In this document: piece by piece, positions 1 to 7,117 of the stretch
Position numbering within the stretch: the stretch's first letter is position 1
Layout of the letters: every line of letters starts with the position of its first letter
From: Nitrospirae bacterium RBG_13_39_12
GTDB lineage: Bacteria > Nitrospirota > Thermodesulfovibrionia > Thermodesulfovibrionales > SM23-35
NCBI GenBank assembly: GCA_001805125.1
Contig: MHEF01000108.1
Location: forward strand, 5,524 to 15,766
DNA: 10,243 nt
Reading direction: 5' to 3'
Translations under genes and position numbers: made by a program
Notes under the pieces: generated by a model
Told to the model about the DNA's origin: nothing
The model's database searches: none
What the model saw: only the letters and a program-made list of their open reading frames with translations

Positions 1-215
1 TTGAGCTTTGCATACAACGTGAAAAAAAGCGTCTAAAAACTCATGAAGCACCGAAGGATATTTATAAAAAGGGATCTAAAGGTTGGCCTGTGCCTGGCAT
101 TGTTGCACCTTATGAAGAGCCGATTAAACCGGAAATTGTTTTAGATTCTGATAAAAGTTCTGTATCTGATATGGTTGCAAATGCAGATAAAAAAATATCA
201 AGACTTAAAACTTAA
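1..215 (+). CDS. cysC: Adenylylsulfate kinase-like protein, C-terminal fragment
   Basis: The left window edge cuts this gene; the open frame runs from base 3 to a TAA at 213-215 and gives 70 residues. It reads like the end of APS kinase (CysC), which phosphorylates adenylylsulfate to PAPS with ATP in the cytoplasm. The visible matches are a ELCIQRE strand, a D-I-Y-K-K segment (the family's KGLYKKA region, normally next to the substrate lid), a V-P-G-I-V-A-P-Y-E-E-P stretch matching the family's G-I-x-x-P-Y-E-x-P, and a PEIVLDSDK strand followed by a terminal helix. The P-loop and catalytic part lie outside the window, so activity cannot be judged. CysC-like kinases also occur in polysaccharide clusters acting on other substrates, so the true substrate is open. 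The 3' end overlaps the convergent lptD gene by 11 bases. Confidence 0.7.
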   Translation, partial: ELCIQREKKRLKTHEAPKDIYKKGSKGWPVPGIVAPYEEPIKPEIVLDSDKSSVSDMVANADKKISRLKT

Positions 216-2157
216 GAGCCTGGGTAATTCCCTTCAGCTCAAACATTACACCCACGGTAAAGTCATCAGGACTTTTAACAATTTCCATAAGCACACCCCA
301 GCACTGGCTTGCATATCTAATATTTACAGAAATATCTTCGAATTCTTTTTCCCTGGCGTTATACCAGATTCTTCCTCCCAAATATAAGGATTTATATGGT
401 TGTAGTCCAATCCCTGTAATATAGGTGAGGATATCGTCTTTTTTGTTGTAACGCTGTCCGACTGAAATCGTCGCTTTTGAAACATTCATATATAATTCAG
501 AATTTACACTCTCAACTTTGCCTGTATTTACGTCATAGCTTGCATCAAGATGCATTAAGATAGGTTTTCTCATACCTAACTCAAGCACAAGCGGTTTAAA
601 TGGTCTGTCTCCAAGATAAGAGTCAAAGGCCTGTGAAGCCCTTAAAACCATAAATTCCCCATCACTATTTACAAATCTATTAAGCAGGGAAAGTTCTATC
701 CTTGACGTCTTTTTGAAAAGTTCTGTCGCATCGAAAAGTGTTAAGCTCTCAGAATCAGTAATAAGGTTATAACTTAAAGAAGGTTCCAATACGTGCGAGA
801 AAGACCCATATTTCTTTAAAAGCCTTGTATGTGCAAGTATGTTATATTCAATAGCTTCTCTATGAAAAGAATTATCTTTACTCTCCCGCAGGGAATAAGC
901 AGTTTCACGCAAACCGAGGGTTTGTAAAACTACCACATCGCTTCCGAACTTATGCAGAACACGTGGATAAATATCAAGTCTCTGTCCATACGCTCCTTCA
1001 TCCCTCCAAAAATTGGTAAGTGTTGTTATTGCATCAACCCAGAAATGACCAAACTTTGCAGGGTTCAGGACAAATCCAACTTCGGGTAATTTATGAGGAG
1101 CAGGGTTACTCTCATCTTTAAGGTCAATCCAGTACTGAGATAAAAGGTAAATGCGGGTTTTCGTAAAAGGAAGAGATATCTCTCCTGTTGATTCAAGAAA
1201 GCGATTGGTACGAACCTCCAGATTAGTGCTGAATTCTCTATAAAAATCTCTCTCGTTTACAATGTTCAGGTTTAAAAACCCACCAATCCCATCCGCAGAT
1301 CTTTGCTCACGGGTAGCCCTGAGTTCAAAAAAGTCTTTATCAAGACTTGTGTCCCTTAAATGATAGAGCCACCATTTACTGTTTACATTATCTGGCTTTA
1401 TATATCTGTATTCGAGGCCTTGTCCAATCCCTCTTTTTGTATATACATCCATAATAACAGTCGCATCTCGGTTCTCCGCTATGGCCCAGTAAAAGGGTAT
1501 ACCAAGTTGCCACCCTTTTGTTTTGCTGTAACCTATTTCAGGAATCAAAAATCCCGTGCTTCTTTCGGTCTGTATTGATGCTGTCAGATAGGGAGTATAA
1601 AGGACAGGAGTTTTTTTAATATTAAAAGAGACATCATTTGCTTTAATCCTTTCTCCTACAAGTATGTCAACATTTTTCCCTTTGAAACACCACGCGGGGA
1701 CCAGAGCATCACAGGTTGTGAATGTTGCATTAGGGCTGAAATAGTAATTGCTGCCTCTTTTTTCTATTTCATCTCCTGAGATATGATAATTATCCTTTTT
1801 ATAAAGAACCTCTGCATTATATAGCCTGCCTGTTTCTGTTTCGAGATTTAACTCAGCCTTGCTTGCTGTAATTGATGTGTCTGTATCGCTATATCTTACA
1901 TCCCCCAGAGCGATAACGTCGGCTGTCTGCTCATTATATTTAATCTCATCAGCCTCTATGACAGTGTCAGCTTTCTGAATCTTAACACTGCCTTTCGCAA
2001 TATATGTAAAAGTATTTTCGTTATATTCAAGAGTTTCTGAAGTTATATTCGTCTGTTCTTCTGAAAAGCAGTAATGAGTGGGCAACAAAAAGAAAGCAGC
2101 AAATAAAAAACCAAACTTAATCCAAATAATGGGATTGAAAGCTGCAGTCTTTCTCAT
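205..2157 (-). CDS. lptD: LPS-assembly outer-membrane protein LptD
   Basis: A 650-residue LptD/OstA, which with lipoprotein LptE inserts lipopolysaccharide into the outer leaflet of the outer membrane. Residues 1-32 are a signal peptide (MRKTAAF, a long hydrophobic core, cleavage probably after CFS). Residues about 38-135 form the periplasmic OstA/LptA-type beta-jellyroll (SETLEYNENTFTYIAKGSV, then IEADEIKYN). The rest is the LptD beta-barrel, with the characteristic TTCDA around 147-151, PYLTASI near 189-195, STGFLIPEIGYS around 200-211 and CWG at 619-621. Mature cysteines are only C149, C157 and C619; E. coli has four. It is shorter than the E. coli protein (784) but within the range of non-gamma relatives. 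The ATG overlaps the folC stop as ATGA, so translation is probably coupled. It is the last gene of the operon; I see no convincing terminator after it. Confidence 0.95.
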   Translation of the reverse strand: MRKTAAFNPIIWIKFGFLFAAFFLLPTHYCFSEEQTNITSETLEYNENTFTYIAKGSVKIQKADTVIEADEIKYNEQTADVIALGDVRYSDTDTSITASKAELNLETETGRLYNAEVLYKKDNYHISGDEIEKRGSNYYFSPNATFTTCDALVPAWCFKGKNVDILVGERIKANDVSFNIKKTPVLYTPYLTASIQTERSTGFLIPEIGYSKTKGWQLGIPFYWAIAENRDATVIMDVYTKRGIGQGLEYRYIKPDNVNSKWWLYHLRDTSLDKDFFELRATREQRSADGIGGFLNLNIVNERDFYREFSTNLEVRTNRFLESTGEISLPFTKTRIYLLSQYWIDLKDESNPAPHKLPEVGFVLNPAKFGHFWVDAITTLTNFWRDEGAYGQRLDIYPRVLHKFGSDVVVLQTLGLRETAYSLRESKDNSFHREAIEYNILAHTRLLKKYGSFSHVLEPSLSYNLITDSESLTLFDATELFKKTSRIELSLLNRFVNSDGEFMVLRASQAFDSYLGDRPFKPLVLELGMRKPILMHLDASYDVNTGKVESVNSELYMNVSKATISVGQRYNKKDDILTYITGIGLQPYKSLYLGGRIWYNAREKEFEDISVNIRYASQCWGVLMEIVKSPDDFTVGVMFELKGITQALKF

Positions 2158-3653
2158 TCTCTCAGCCTTGCAAGTATCCCCTTCATCCCAATAGCCTCTT
2201 TTACCTCTCCGATAGTATAAAAAGAACCGGTAATAACAATAAGCGATGTTTGGGGATCATCAAGTGTCAAATTAGTAGCCATTTCAATGGCATCTTTTAC
2301 TGTCAGCGCAATCCGTACTTCAGAGAACCCCAAAGATTTCGCATTCCCCGCGAGCTTTTCGGGAGAAGCTGCCCTTGAGTAGTCAGGATAAGTCAATATG
2401 ATTTCAGATGCAATAGGTAACAAAGGTTCCATTATTCCACTTATATCTTTATCAGCCATAATGCCTAGTATAATAACGATCCTTTTGTATTTTTTCATGA
2501 ATATACTTTTTAATGTCTTGGCCAATGCTCTCGCAGCAGCAGGGTTGTGTGCTCCGTCAACCAATATAAGCGGGTCTTCCTTCACAACTTCAAGCCTTCC
2601 GGGCCATCTTGTTTTTGCAACACCATTTCTTATTAATGAAACTATGTTTTTGGTCTGATATATAGAATCTGGGAAAAAGGGAATCGGGGATATTGCTGCT
2701 TTTTTGTTACACCCTTTCTCCGTTTCCCCATTTCCCCTTTTCGGCATATTATTATTCAGTAAAATTATTGATGCCTGTATGGCAACAGATGCGTTTTGCA
2801 TCTGGTGCTCACCGGCAAGTGGAAGGAATAAATCTTTAATGATGAAGGGTGAACCTTGAAGCATTTCTGAAACATCTTGTAAGCTGTCAGAAGTTTTTCG
2901 GGGTATAAGAAATGGGGCTTGAGGAGCTGAATATGTATGATAGTCAAAGCTTACTCCTGTAGTATCCTCTTTTATAAGTACCGAGGAAAAATCTTTACCG
3001 TAAGCGTAGAGTTCAGTGCTTTTTTCTATTGCTTTCTCTTCTATAACCCGCATCGCCTCCGGCTCTTGATATGAGGTAACAACAGGTACTCCTCTTTTTA
3101 TAATGCCTGCCTTCTCATACGCTATTTCTCTAATTGTATTTCCAAGAAATTCCCTGTGATCGTAACTTATGGGTGTAATTACTGATACCTCGGGTGTAAT
3201 TATGTTCGTAGCATCCAGTCTTCCTCCCATCCCTACCTCTACTACTGCTACATCTATCTTTTCCCTATTGAAATACAGTAAAGCCATTGCAGTTACTACT
3301 TCGAAGAAAGTAGGTGAGAAATCTTCAAGGTGTGCAACTATATCTCTTACCTCTTCAGCAAGCTTAATAACATCTTCTTCGGTTATTTCCTCACCATTAA
3401 TACTTATTCTTTCCGTAAAGCTGACAATATGGGGTGATGTAAAAAGCCCAACCTTTAGACCAGCAGTTTTAAGAATAGACGCGATAATTGCTGAAGTCGA
3501 TCCCTTACCGTTTGTACCTCCAACGTGGATGGAAAAAAACGATTTGTGTGGATTATCTAGGACTGAAACAAGCTTGCTTATGTTGCCAAGCCCGAATTTA
3601 ATACCAAATTTCTGAAGATTGTAAAGATAATCAATAGTACCGCTGTAGCTCAT
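2154..3653 (-). CDS. folC: Bifunctional folylpolyglutamate/dihydrofolate synthase with two extra segments
   Basis: FolC adds glutamate to dihydropteroate and to tetrahydrofolates using ATP, in the cytoplasm. Diagnostic motifs are present: P-loop GGTNGKGS at 45-52, the TSPH/ERI segment at 72-83, EVGMGGRLDATN at 139-150, the lysine of YEKAGI (K181, normally carbamylated), GEHQMQNA at 281-288, TRWPGRLE at 348-355 and VDGAHNP at 365-371, then the C-terminal ligase domain. At 499 residues it is about 60-70 longer than the usual 420-440. The excess falls in two places, roughly residues 243-269 and 301-335, both on surface-type joints between conserved blocks; their DNA contains imperfect inverted repeats (see repeat entries). 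The frame is intact, so the protein is probably functional. Both ends are 4-base ATGA overlaps (accD upstream, lptD downstream). I see no clear Shine-Dalgarno before its ATG, which suggests coupling to accD. Confidence 0.95.
   Translation of the reverse strand: MSYSGTIDYLYNLQKFGIKFGLGNISKLVSVLDNPHKSFFSIHVGGTNGKGSTSAIIASILKTAGLKVGLFTSPHIVSFTERISINGEEITEEDVIKLAEEVRDIVAHLEDFSPTFFEVVTAMALLYFNREKIDVAVVEVGMGGRLDATNIITPEVSVITPISYDHREFLGNTIREIAYEKAGIIKRGVPVVTSYQEPEAMRVIEEKAIEKSTELYAYGKDFSSVLIKEDTTGVSFDYHTYSAPQAPFLIPRKTSDSLQDVSEMLQGSPFIIKDLFLPLAGEHQMQNASVAIQASIILLNNNMPKRGNGETEKGCNKKAAISPIPFFPDSIYQTKNIVSLIRNGVAKTRWPGRLEVVKEDPLILVDGAHNPAAARALAKTLKSIFMKKYKRIVIILGIMADKDISGIMEPLLPIASEIILTYPDYSRAASPEKLAGNAKSLGFSEVRIALTVKDAIEMATNLTLDDPQTSLIVITGSFYTIGEVKEAIGMKGILARLRE
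2671..2740 (-). repeat. Imperfect inverted repeat forming extra segment 2 of folC
   Basis: On the + strand, a purine arm at 2671-2690 (GGG, five A, GGGAATCGGGGA) faces a pyrimidine arm at 2712-2740 (CCCTTTCTCCGTTTCCCC, then ATTTCCCC and T). The arms pair imperfectly around a loop of about 20-30 bases. On the coding strand the second arm is a G-run series (GGGG-AAAT-GGGG-AAAC-GG). It encodes about residues 305-328 of FolC (KRGNGETEKG..., low-complexity and unlike the family), so it appears to be an in-frame insertion between a conserved helix and the RWPGRLE block. The class of element is unknown. Confidence 0.5.
2854..2924 (-). repeat. Imperfect palindrome forming extra segment 1 of folC
   Basis: Two nested dyads lie here. 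The inner one, 2865-2892 on the + strand, has arms TTCTGA/TCAGAA plus CATCTT/AAGCTG with one mismatch and a small bulge. The outer one has CCTTGAAGCATTTCT at 2854-2868 against AGAAATGGGGCTTGAGG at 2908-2924, pairing apart from a three-base bulge and a short mismatch. The region encodes about residues 244-267 of FolC, between VSFDYHTYS and IIKDLFLPLAGEHQ, where relatives usually have a short link. This suggests insertion of a hairpin-forming element that kept the frame. Confidence 0.45.
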
Positions 3654-4483
3654 ATGAGAAGTTCGATGAGCTTGGCAAGGGTTTCCTTAAGATTTTTTCT
3701 GCCTACAACCATGTCTATGAGTCCGTGCTCAAGAAGAAACTCTGCCCTCTGAAATTCATCGGGAAGTGGTTGTTTTATTGTCTGTTCTATTACCCTCGCA
3801 CCCGCAAAACCGATCAGACTTTTCGGTTCTGCAATAATTATGTCCCCTATCATCGCAAAGCTTGCGGTAACGCCCCCAAATGTAGGGTCACAAAGAATTG
3901 ATATATAAAGAATACCGCTGTCTTTCAACTTCCCTATAGCAGCAGAAACTTTACCCATCTGCATAAGCGAGAATATCCCCTCCTGCATCCTTGCACCACC
4001 GGACGATGAAACAGTTATCAGTGGCTGTTTTTTTTCTATCGACCTTTCTGCTGCCCTTAATACTTTTTCACCTACAACAGAGCCCATACTCCCACCCATA
4101 AAAGCAAAATCCATAACAACAATACTTACAGGATAGCTTTTTATTAGTGCATCTCCTGAAATTACAGCCTCTTTCAGCCCTGTATTTTTCTGTTTTTCCT
4201 TTATCCTTTCATGATACGGAATCTTGTCCTTGAATTTAAGCGGGTCAACTGATACAAGTCCGCCATCCAATTCCACAAAGCTCCCGTCATCAACAAGCAG
4301 TTTAAGCCTCTCGCGTGCACTTATTCTGAAATGATAATTGCATTTTGGGCAAACCTTCAGGTTTTTATCTATCTCCTTTTTATACACTATCTCTTTGCAT
4401 CCATCGCATTTAACCCATAGGCCTTCGGTAACCTTTCCTTTTTTATCTGTCTTTACTTCTTTTGTCTTTTTAAACCATGCCAT
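3650..4483 (-). CDS. accD: Acetyl-CoA carboxylase carboxyltransferase subunit beta
   Basis: The beta subunit of the carboxyltransferase that, with AccA, moves the carboxyl group from biotin on AccB to acetyl-CoA to make malonyl-CoA for fatty acid synthesis. The N-terminal zinc ribbon is complete: CxxC at C26/C29 and CxxC at C45/C48. The crotonase-like core follows, with SSGGARM at 160-166, DPTFGGVTASFA at 199-210 and GFAGARVIEQT at 225-235, then the LPDEFQ/AEFLLEHG C-terminal signature. The length of 277 is usual for the compact form. The start is well supported by AGAAGGG (4490-4496, + strand complement), six bases before the ATG; this site overlaps the upstream MBL stop. It is the only gene in the operon with a real gap upstream (11 bases). 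The stop overlaps folC as ATGA. accA is not in the window. Confidence 0.97.
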   Translation of the reverse strand: MAWFKKTKEVKTDKKGKVTEGLWVKCDGCKEIVYKKEIDKNLKVCPKCNYHFRISARERLKLLVDDGSFVELDGGLVSVDPLKFKDKIPYHERIKEKQKNTGLKEAVISGDALIKSYPVSIVVMDFAFMGGSMGSVVGEKVLRAAERSIEKKQPLITVSSSGGARMQEGIFSLMQMGKVSAAIGKLKDSGILYISILCDPTFGGVTASFAMIGDIIIAEPKSLIGFAGARVIEQTIKQPLPDEFQRAEFLLEHGLIDMVVGRKNLKETLAKLIELLI

Positions 4484-4494
4484 TTTGATCCCTT

Positions 4495-5256
4495 CTAAAT
4501 GTTATATATTTCCCCGTCTTTCAGTATCTTAACGTTTTTTAAAGCAAGTTTTTCAATCTCATCCTTAATCTGCCTTCTATATAAGGGTTTGGGATGGGTA
4601 ATCAGAATCCTTTCAGGGAAACTCTCCATTTTACTGATTTCTTTTAAAAAAAGCTCTGGTGTGAGATGTCCTGTTTTTAAAGCCATTTTCCTTAGCCGGT
4701 TTGGAAAAGATACTTCAATAATAGCACAGCTTATTCCCCTCGCATATTTCCAGATCTCACCTGTAGGACCTGTGTCTCCTGTGTAGAGAAGCCGTCTCCC
4801 TTTCTTATCTTCAATAATATATCCAACAGCAGGTACAGAGTGGTTAACTTTATAAGCATTTATTTTGTAGCTATTTATTTTAAAAAGCTTTCTCGGTAAT
4901 ATCACCTTCAACAAAAGCACTGGTTTCGAAGCCGCTGATATAATTGTAAAATCAGGCCATATACTGTTGTTCAGAAGGTTTTTCTTTAACGCAACAAGCA
5001 CACTTGATATACTAATCACTTTAACGCTTTGCTTCCTGCTCTTTATAACAAGATTGTCTGCAAGAAAAGGGATTCCCTTGATATGGTCAAGATGTGCATG
5101 TGTTATTAATATGTTACGGATCTTCCATTGTGAAGCTTCATCAAGGGATGCACCGATAGTACCTGCATCAAGGAGCAGAACATCATCAATTAAAAATGCT
5201 GGCGGATTATGCCCGGGGAATTCACCTCCCGAGCTTCCAATGACCTTCAATTTCAC
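4495..5256 (-). CDS. MBL-fold hydrolase of the class II cyclic-nucleotide phosphodiesterase type
   Basis: A 253-residue metallo-beta-lactamase-fold enzyme. Metal-binding residues are in order: THAHLDH at 52-58 (H53, H55, D57, H58), H139 in KVNHS, D161 in YTGDTG and H221 in ITHPKP. The GTIGASLDE start, the HLDHIKGIPF form of the first motif, TGDTGPTGEIW at 159-169, and EVSFPNRL followed by TGHLTPELFL (181-204) resemble the class II cAMP phosphodiesterase family (yeast Pde1 type, Pfam PF02112) more than lactamase or RNase Z groups. The inferred role is hydrolysis of a cyclic nucleotide in the cytoplasm; the substrate is not proven by sequence. There is no signal peptide. It starts with GTG overlapping the HD-GYP stop (GTGA), so the two are probably made together. 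Confidence 0.8.
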   Translation of the reverse strand: MKLKVIGSSGGEFPGHNPPAFLIDDVLLLDAGTIGASLDEASQWKIRNILITHAHLDHIKGIPFLADNLVIKSRKQSVKVISISSVLVALKKNLLNNSIWPDFTIISAASKPVLLLKVILPRKLFKINSYKINAYKVNHSVPAVGYIIEDKKGRRLLYTGDTGPTGEIWKYARGISCAIIEVSFPNRLRKMALKTGHLTPELFLKEISKMESFPERILITHPKPLYRRQIKDEIEKLALKNVKILKDGEIYNI

Positions 5257-6344
5257 TGCTCAGACTCCCGTCTTTCGAATATCCTGATAAAGGTATTAAC
5301 AATATGACCGTCGAATTGTCCTCCGGAATTATTTCTCAATTCCTCAAAAGCTGTCTCGAGGCTCATTGCTTTTCGATAAGGTCTATCTGTAGTCATGGCA
5401 TCAAATGTATCTGCTACTGCAATTATTTTTGCTATCATAGGGATATCCTCACCTTTTAGATTATCCGGGTAGCCTTTACCGTCGATTCTTTCATGGTGGC
5501 TTCTAACACCCGGTATTATATCTTTAAGCTGTTTAACATGGCTGAGTGGTTCAGCCCCGTATTTCGGATGCATATTCATTGCTTCAATCTCTGCCTGATC
5601 AAGTTTACCTTTTTTTAAAAGGATGACATCCGGGATACCGATCTTTCCTACATCATGCAGTATTGCAGCAAGTTTAAGGTCTTCCAGTTCTTTTGTTGAA
5701 AGGCCTACAGCTTTCCCAATATCGTAGCTGTAATTCATCACCCTCTTTGTATGCCCGCCTGTATATGGGTCTCTTTTTTCAATGAATTCTGCCAGTATCT
5801 GTGCTGTTCCATAAAAAGCTTCCCTAAGTTCCTGATAGAGAATTGCATTTTCGATAGCTATCGCCACCTGATTTGCAAAAGCTAAAAGTCCTTCCTTATC
5901 ATCCTCATCAAAAGAACCATGCCTTTTGTTTATTGCCTCGAGTACCCCAAGAATTTTATTCTTTGATTTTACAGGAACACAAACCATATTCCTTGTAGTA
6001 AATATACTTTTTTGATCAGCAACCTTAAAGAATCTCTGATCTGCCTGCACATCATGTATAATTAGTGACTCTCCTTTTTCTGTTACCCACCCGGCAATTC
6101 CTTCTCCTCTTTTAAGTCTGACCTTTTTAACAAAATCACCTCTGTCCCCGAGAGCAACCTCAAAAAACAGCTCTCCAGATTCCTGATCAACAAGCATTAG
6201 ACTTCCTGCTTCTGTGTCAAGAAGTTTAACAGCTGCTTCAATTGCACGTTTCTTTATTTCAGCTATATCGAGGGTTGAATTTACAAGCGAAGAAAGTTCC
6301 ATCAAAGTATTCAACTGTTCAAGCCTCTTAACCGTATCGCTCAC
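5253..6344 (-). CDS. GAF-domain HD-GYP phosphodiesterase
   Basis: A 363-residue soluble signalling protein. Residues about 1-25 are a short helical lead-in; about 25-170 form a GAF sensory domain (AGSLMLVDQESGELFF, then RGEGIAGWV and an NMVCVPVK core). Residues about 175-355 form an HD-GYP domain. Its catalytic set is intact: H198 in TGGHTKR, HD at 230-231 in ILHDVGKIGIPD, H259 in MHP, HH at 283-284 and the GYP of HHERIDGKGYP (283-293), and D312 in VADTFDAMTTDRPYR. Such domains hydrolyse cyclic di-GMP (some act on other cyclic dinucleotides), so active catalysis is likely; the GAF ligand cannot be read. The start is GTG overlapping the trpA stop as GTGA, supported by GAGAGG seven bases upstream. 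There is no membrane segment. It sits unusually inside a biosynthetic operon. Confidence 0.92.
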   Translation of the reverse strand: MSDTVKRLEQLNTLMELSSLVNSTLDIAEIKKRAIEAAVKLLDTEAGSLMLVDQESGELFFEVALGDRGDFVKKVRLKRGEGIAGWVTEKGESLIIHDVQADQRFFKVADQKSIFTTRNMVCVPVKSKNKILGVLEAINKRHGSFDEDDKEGLLAFANQVAIAIENAILYQELREAFYGTAQILAEFIEKRDPYTGGHTKRVMNYSYDIGKAVGLSTKELEDLKLAAILHDVGKIGIPDVILLKKGKLDQAEIEAMNMHPKYGAEPLSHVKQLKDIIPGVRSHHERIDGKGYPDNLKGEDIPMIAKIIAVADTFDAMTTDRPYRKAMSLETAFEELRNNSGGQFDGHIVNTFIRIFERRESEQ

Positions 6345-7117
6345 TTTATTGCCTCTCTGATACTCATAAGATAGCTCTTCAGCTCATCAGGAGAATCGTG
6401 AAGCCTTTTTACTATGGCACTGCCTACAATAACACCGTCAGACAGTCTCGCAACTGCCGACGCCTCATCAGGAGCAGAGACACCGAAACCAACTGCTATC
6501 GGCTTATTTGTATATTTCCTTATATTTGAAATCAAAGTCTCCATCGAGCCATCAAGTAAAAGGGCAGACCCTGTTATCCCTGTTATCGAGACATAGTATA
6601 CAAACCCGCTTGATGCCTTTGTTACTTTCTTTACCCTCTCATCTGTTGATGTTGGTGCAAGCAAAAAAATGGTGTCGAGAGCCGTACTTTTTGACAGATT
6701 TATAAAATCCCCTGCTTCATCAGGCGGAAGGTCAGGAATAATAACACCGTCAACTCCTGCTGCTGCGGAATCCCTTATAAAATTTTCTATCCCGTATTTG
6801 AATATGGGGTTGTAGTAGGTCATAAGGACTATGGGTATCTGAGTTGTTTGTCTAATATCCTCCACCTGCGAGATGACTTTTTTTAAAGTAACACCATTTT
6901 TTAGTGCCCTTTCAGAAGCACGCTGTATTGTGGGGCCATCTGCCATTGGGTCTGAAAAAGGCACTCCGAGTTCGACAATATCTGCTCCACATTCCTCAAA
7001 TAAAAGCACAATTTCTTTCGTCACATCCAGGGATGGATCTCCTGCCATTATATAAGGGATAAAAGCTTTTTTTCTTTCCTTCTTCAATCTTCTGAATGTT
7101 TTCTCGATCCTTGACAT
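6341..7117 (-). CDS. trpA: Tryptophan synthase alpha subunit
   Basis: TrpA splits indole-3-glycerol phosphate into indole and glyceraldehyde 3-phosphate and channels indole to TrpB. The 258 residues align without gaps to the reference numbering at the active site: E49 in DIVELGVPFSDP, D60 in MADGPT and Y175 in VYYVSITG. The phosphate-binding stretches IAVGFGVS (207-214) and DGVIVGSAIV (227-236) are present, so the enzyme should be active. The ATG overlaps the trpB stop by one base (TAATG), with an AGGGG and GGA purine run inside the end of trpB as a likely ribosome site. The stop overlaps the GTG of the HD-GYP gene. No other trp genes follow; instead the operon goes on to signalling and lipid genes. 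Confidence 0.98.
   Translation of the reverse strand: MSRIEKTFRRLKKERKKAFIPYIMAGDPSLDVTKEIVLLFEECGADIVELGVPFSDPMADGPTIQRASERALKNGVTLKKVISQVEDIRQTTQIPIVLMTYYNPIFKYGIENFIRDSAAAGVDGVIIPDLPPDEAGDFINLSKSTALDTIFLLAPTSTDERVKKVTKASSGFVYYVSITGITGSALLLDGSMETLISNIRKYTNKPIAVGFGVSAPDEASAVARLSDGVIVGSAIVKRLHDSPDELKSYLMSIREAIK

Noticed and set aside
190..232. Possible terminator for the minus operon: CTTAA/TTAAG hairpin followed by a T-rich stretch
   Set aside because: The stem is only five A/T-rich pairs, the T run is not directly adjacent, and a nearby GGG/CCC hairpin is just three pairs; too weak to call.
3169..3615. A long plus-strand reading frame (148 codons) opposite folC
   Set aside because: It is serine/threonine- and valine-rich without a recognisable domain, has no clear ribosome site, and lies wholly antisense to strongly conserved FolC motifs.
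2154..3653. folC as a pseudogene because of its extra segments
   Set aside because: Every catalytic motif is present in one uninterrupted frame and both extra segments keep the frame.
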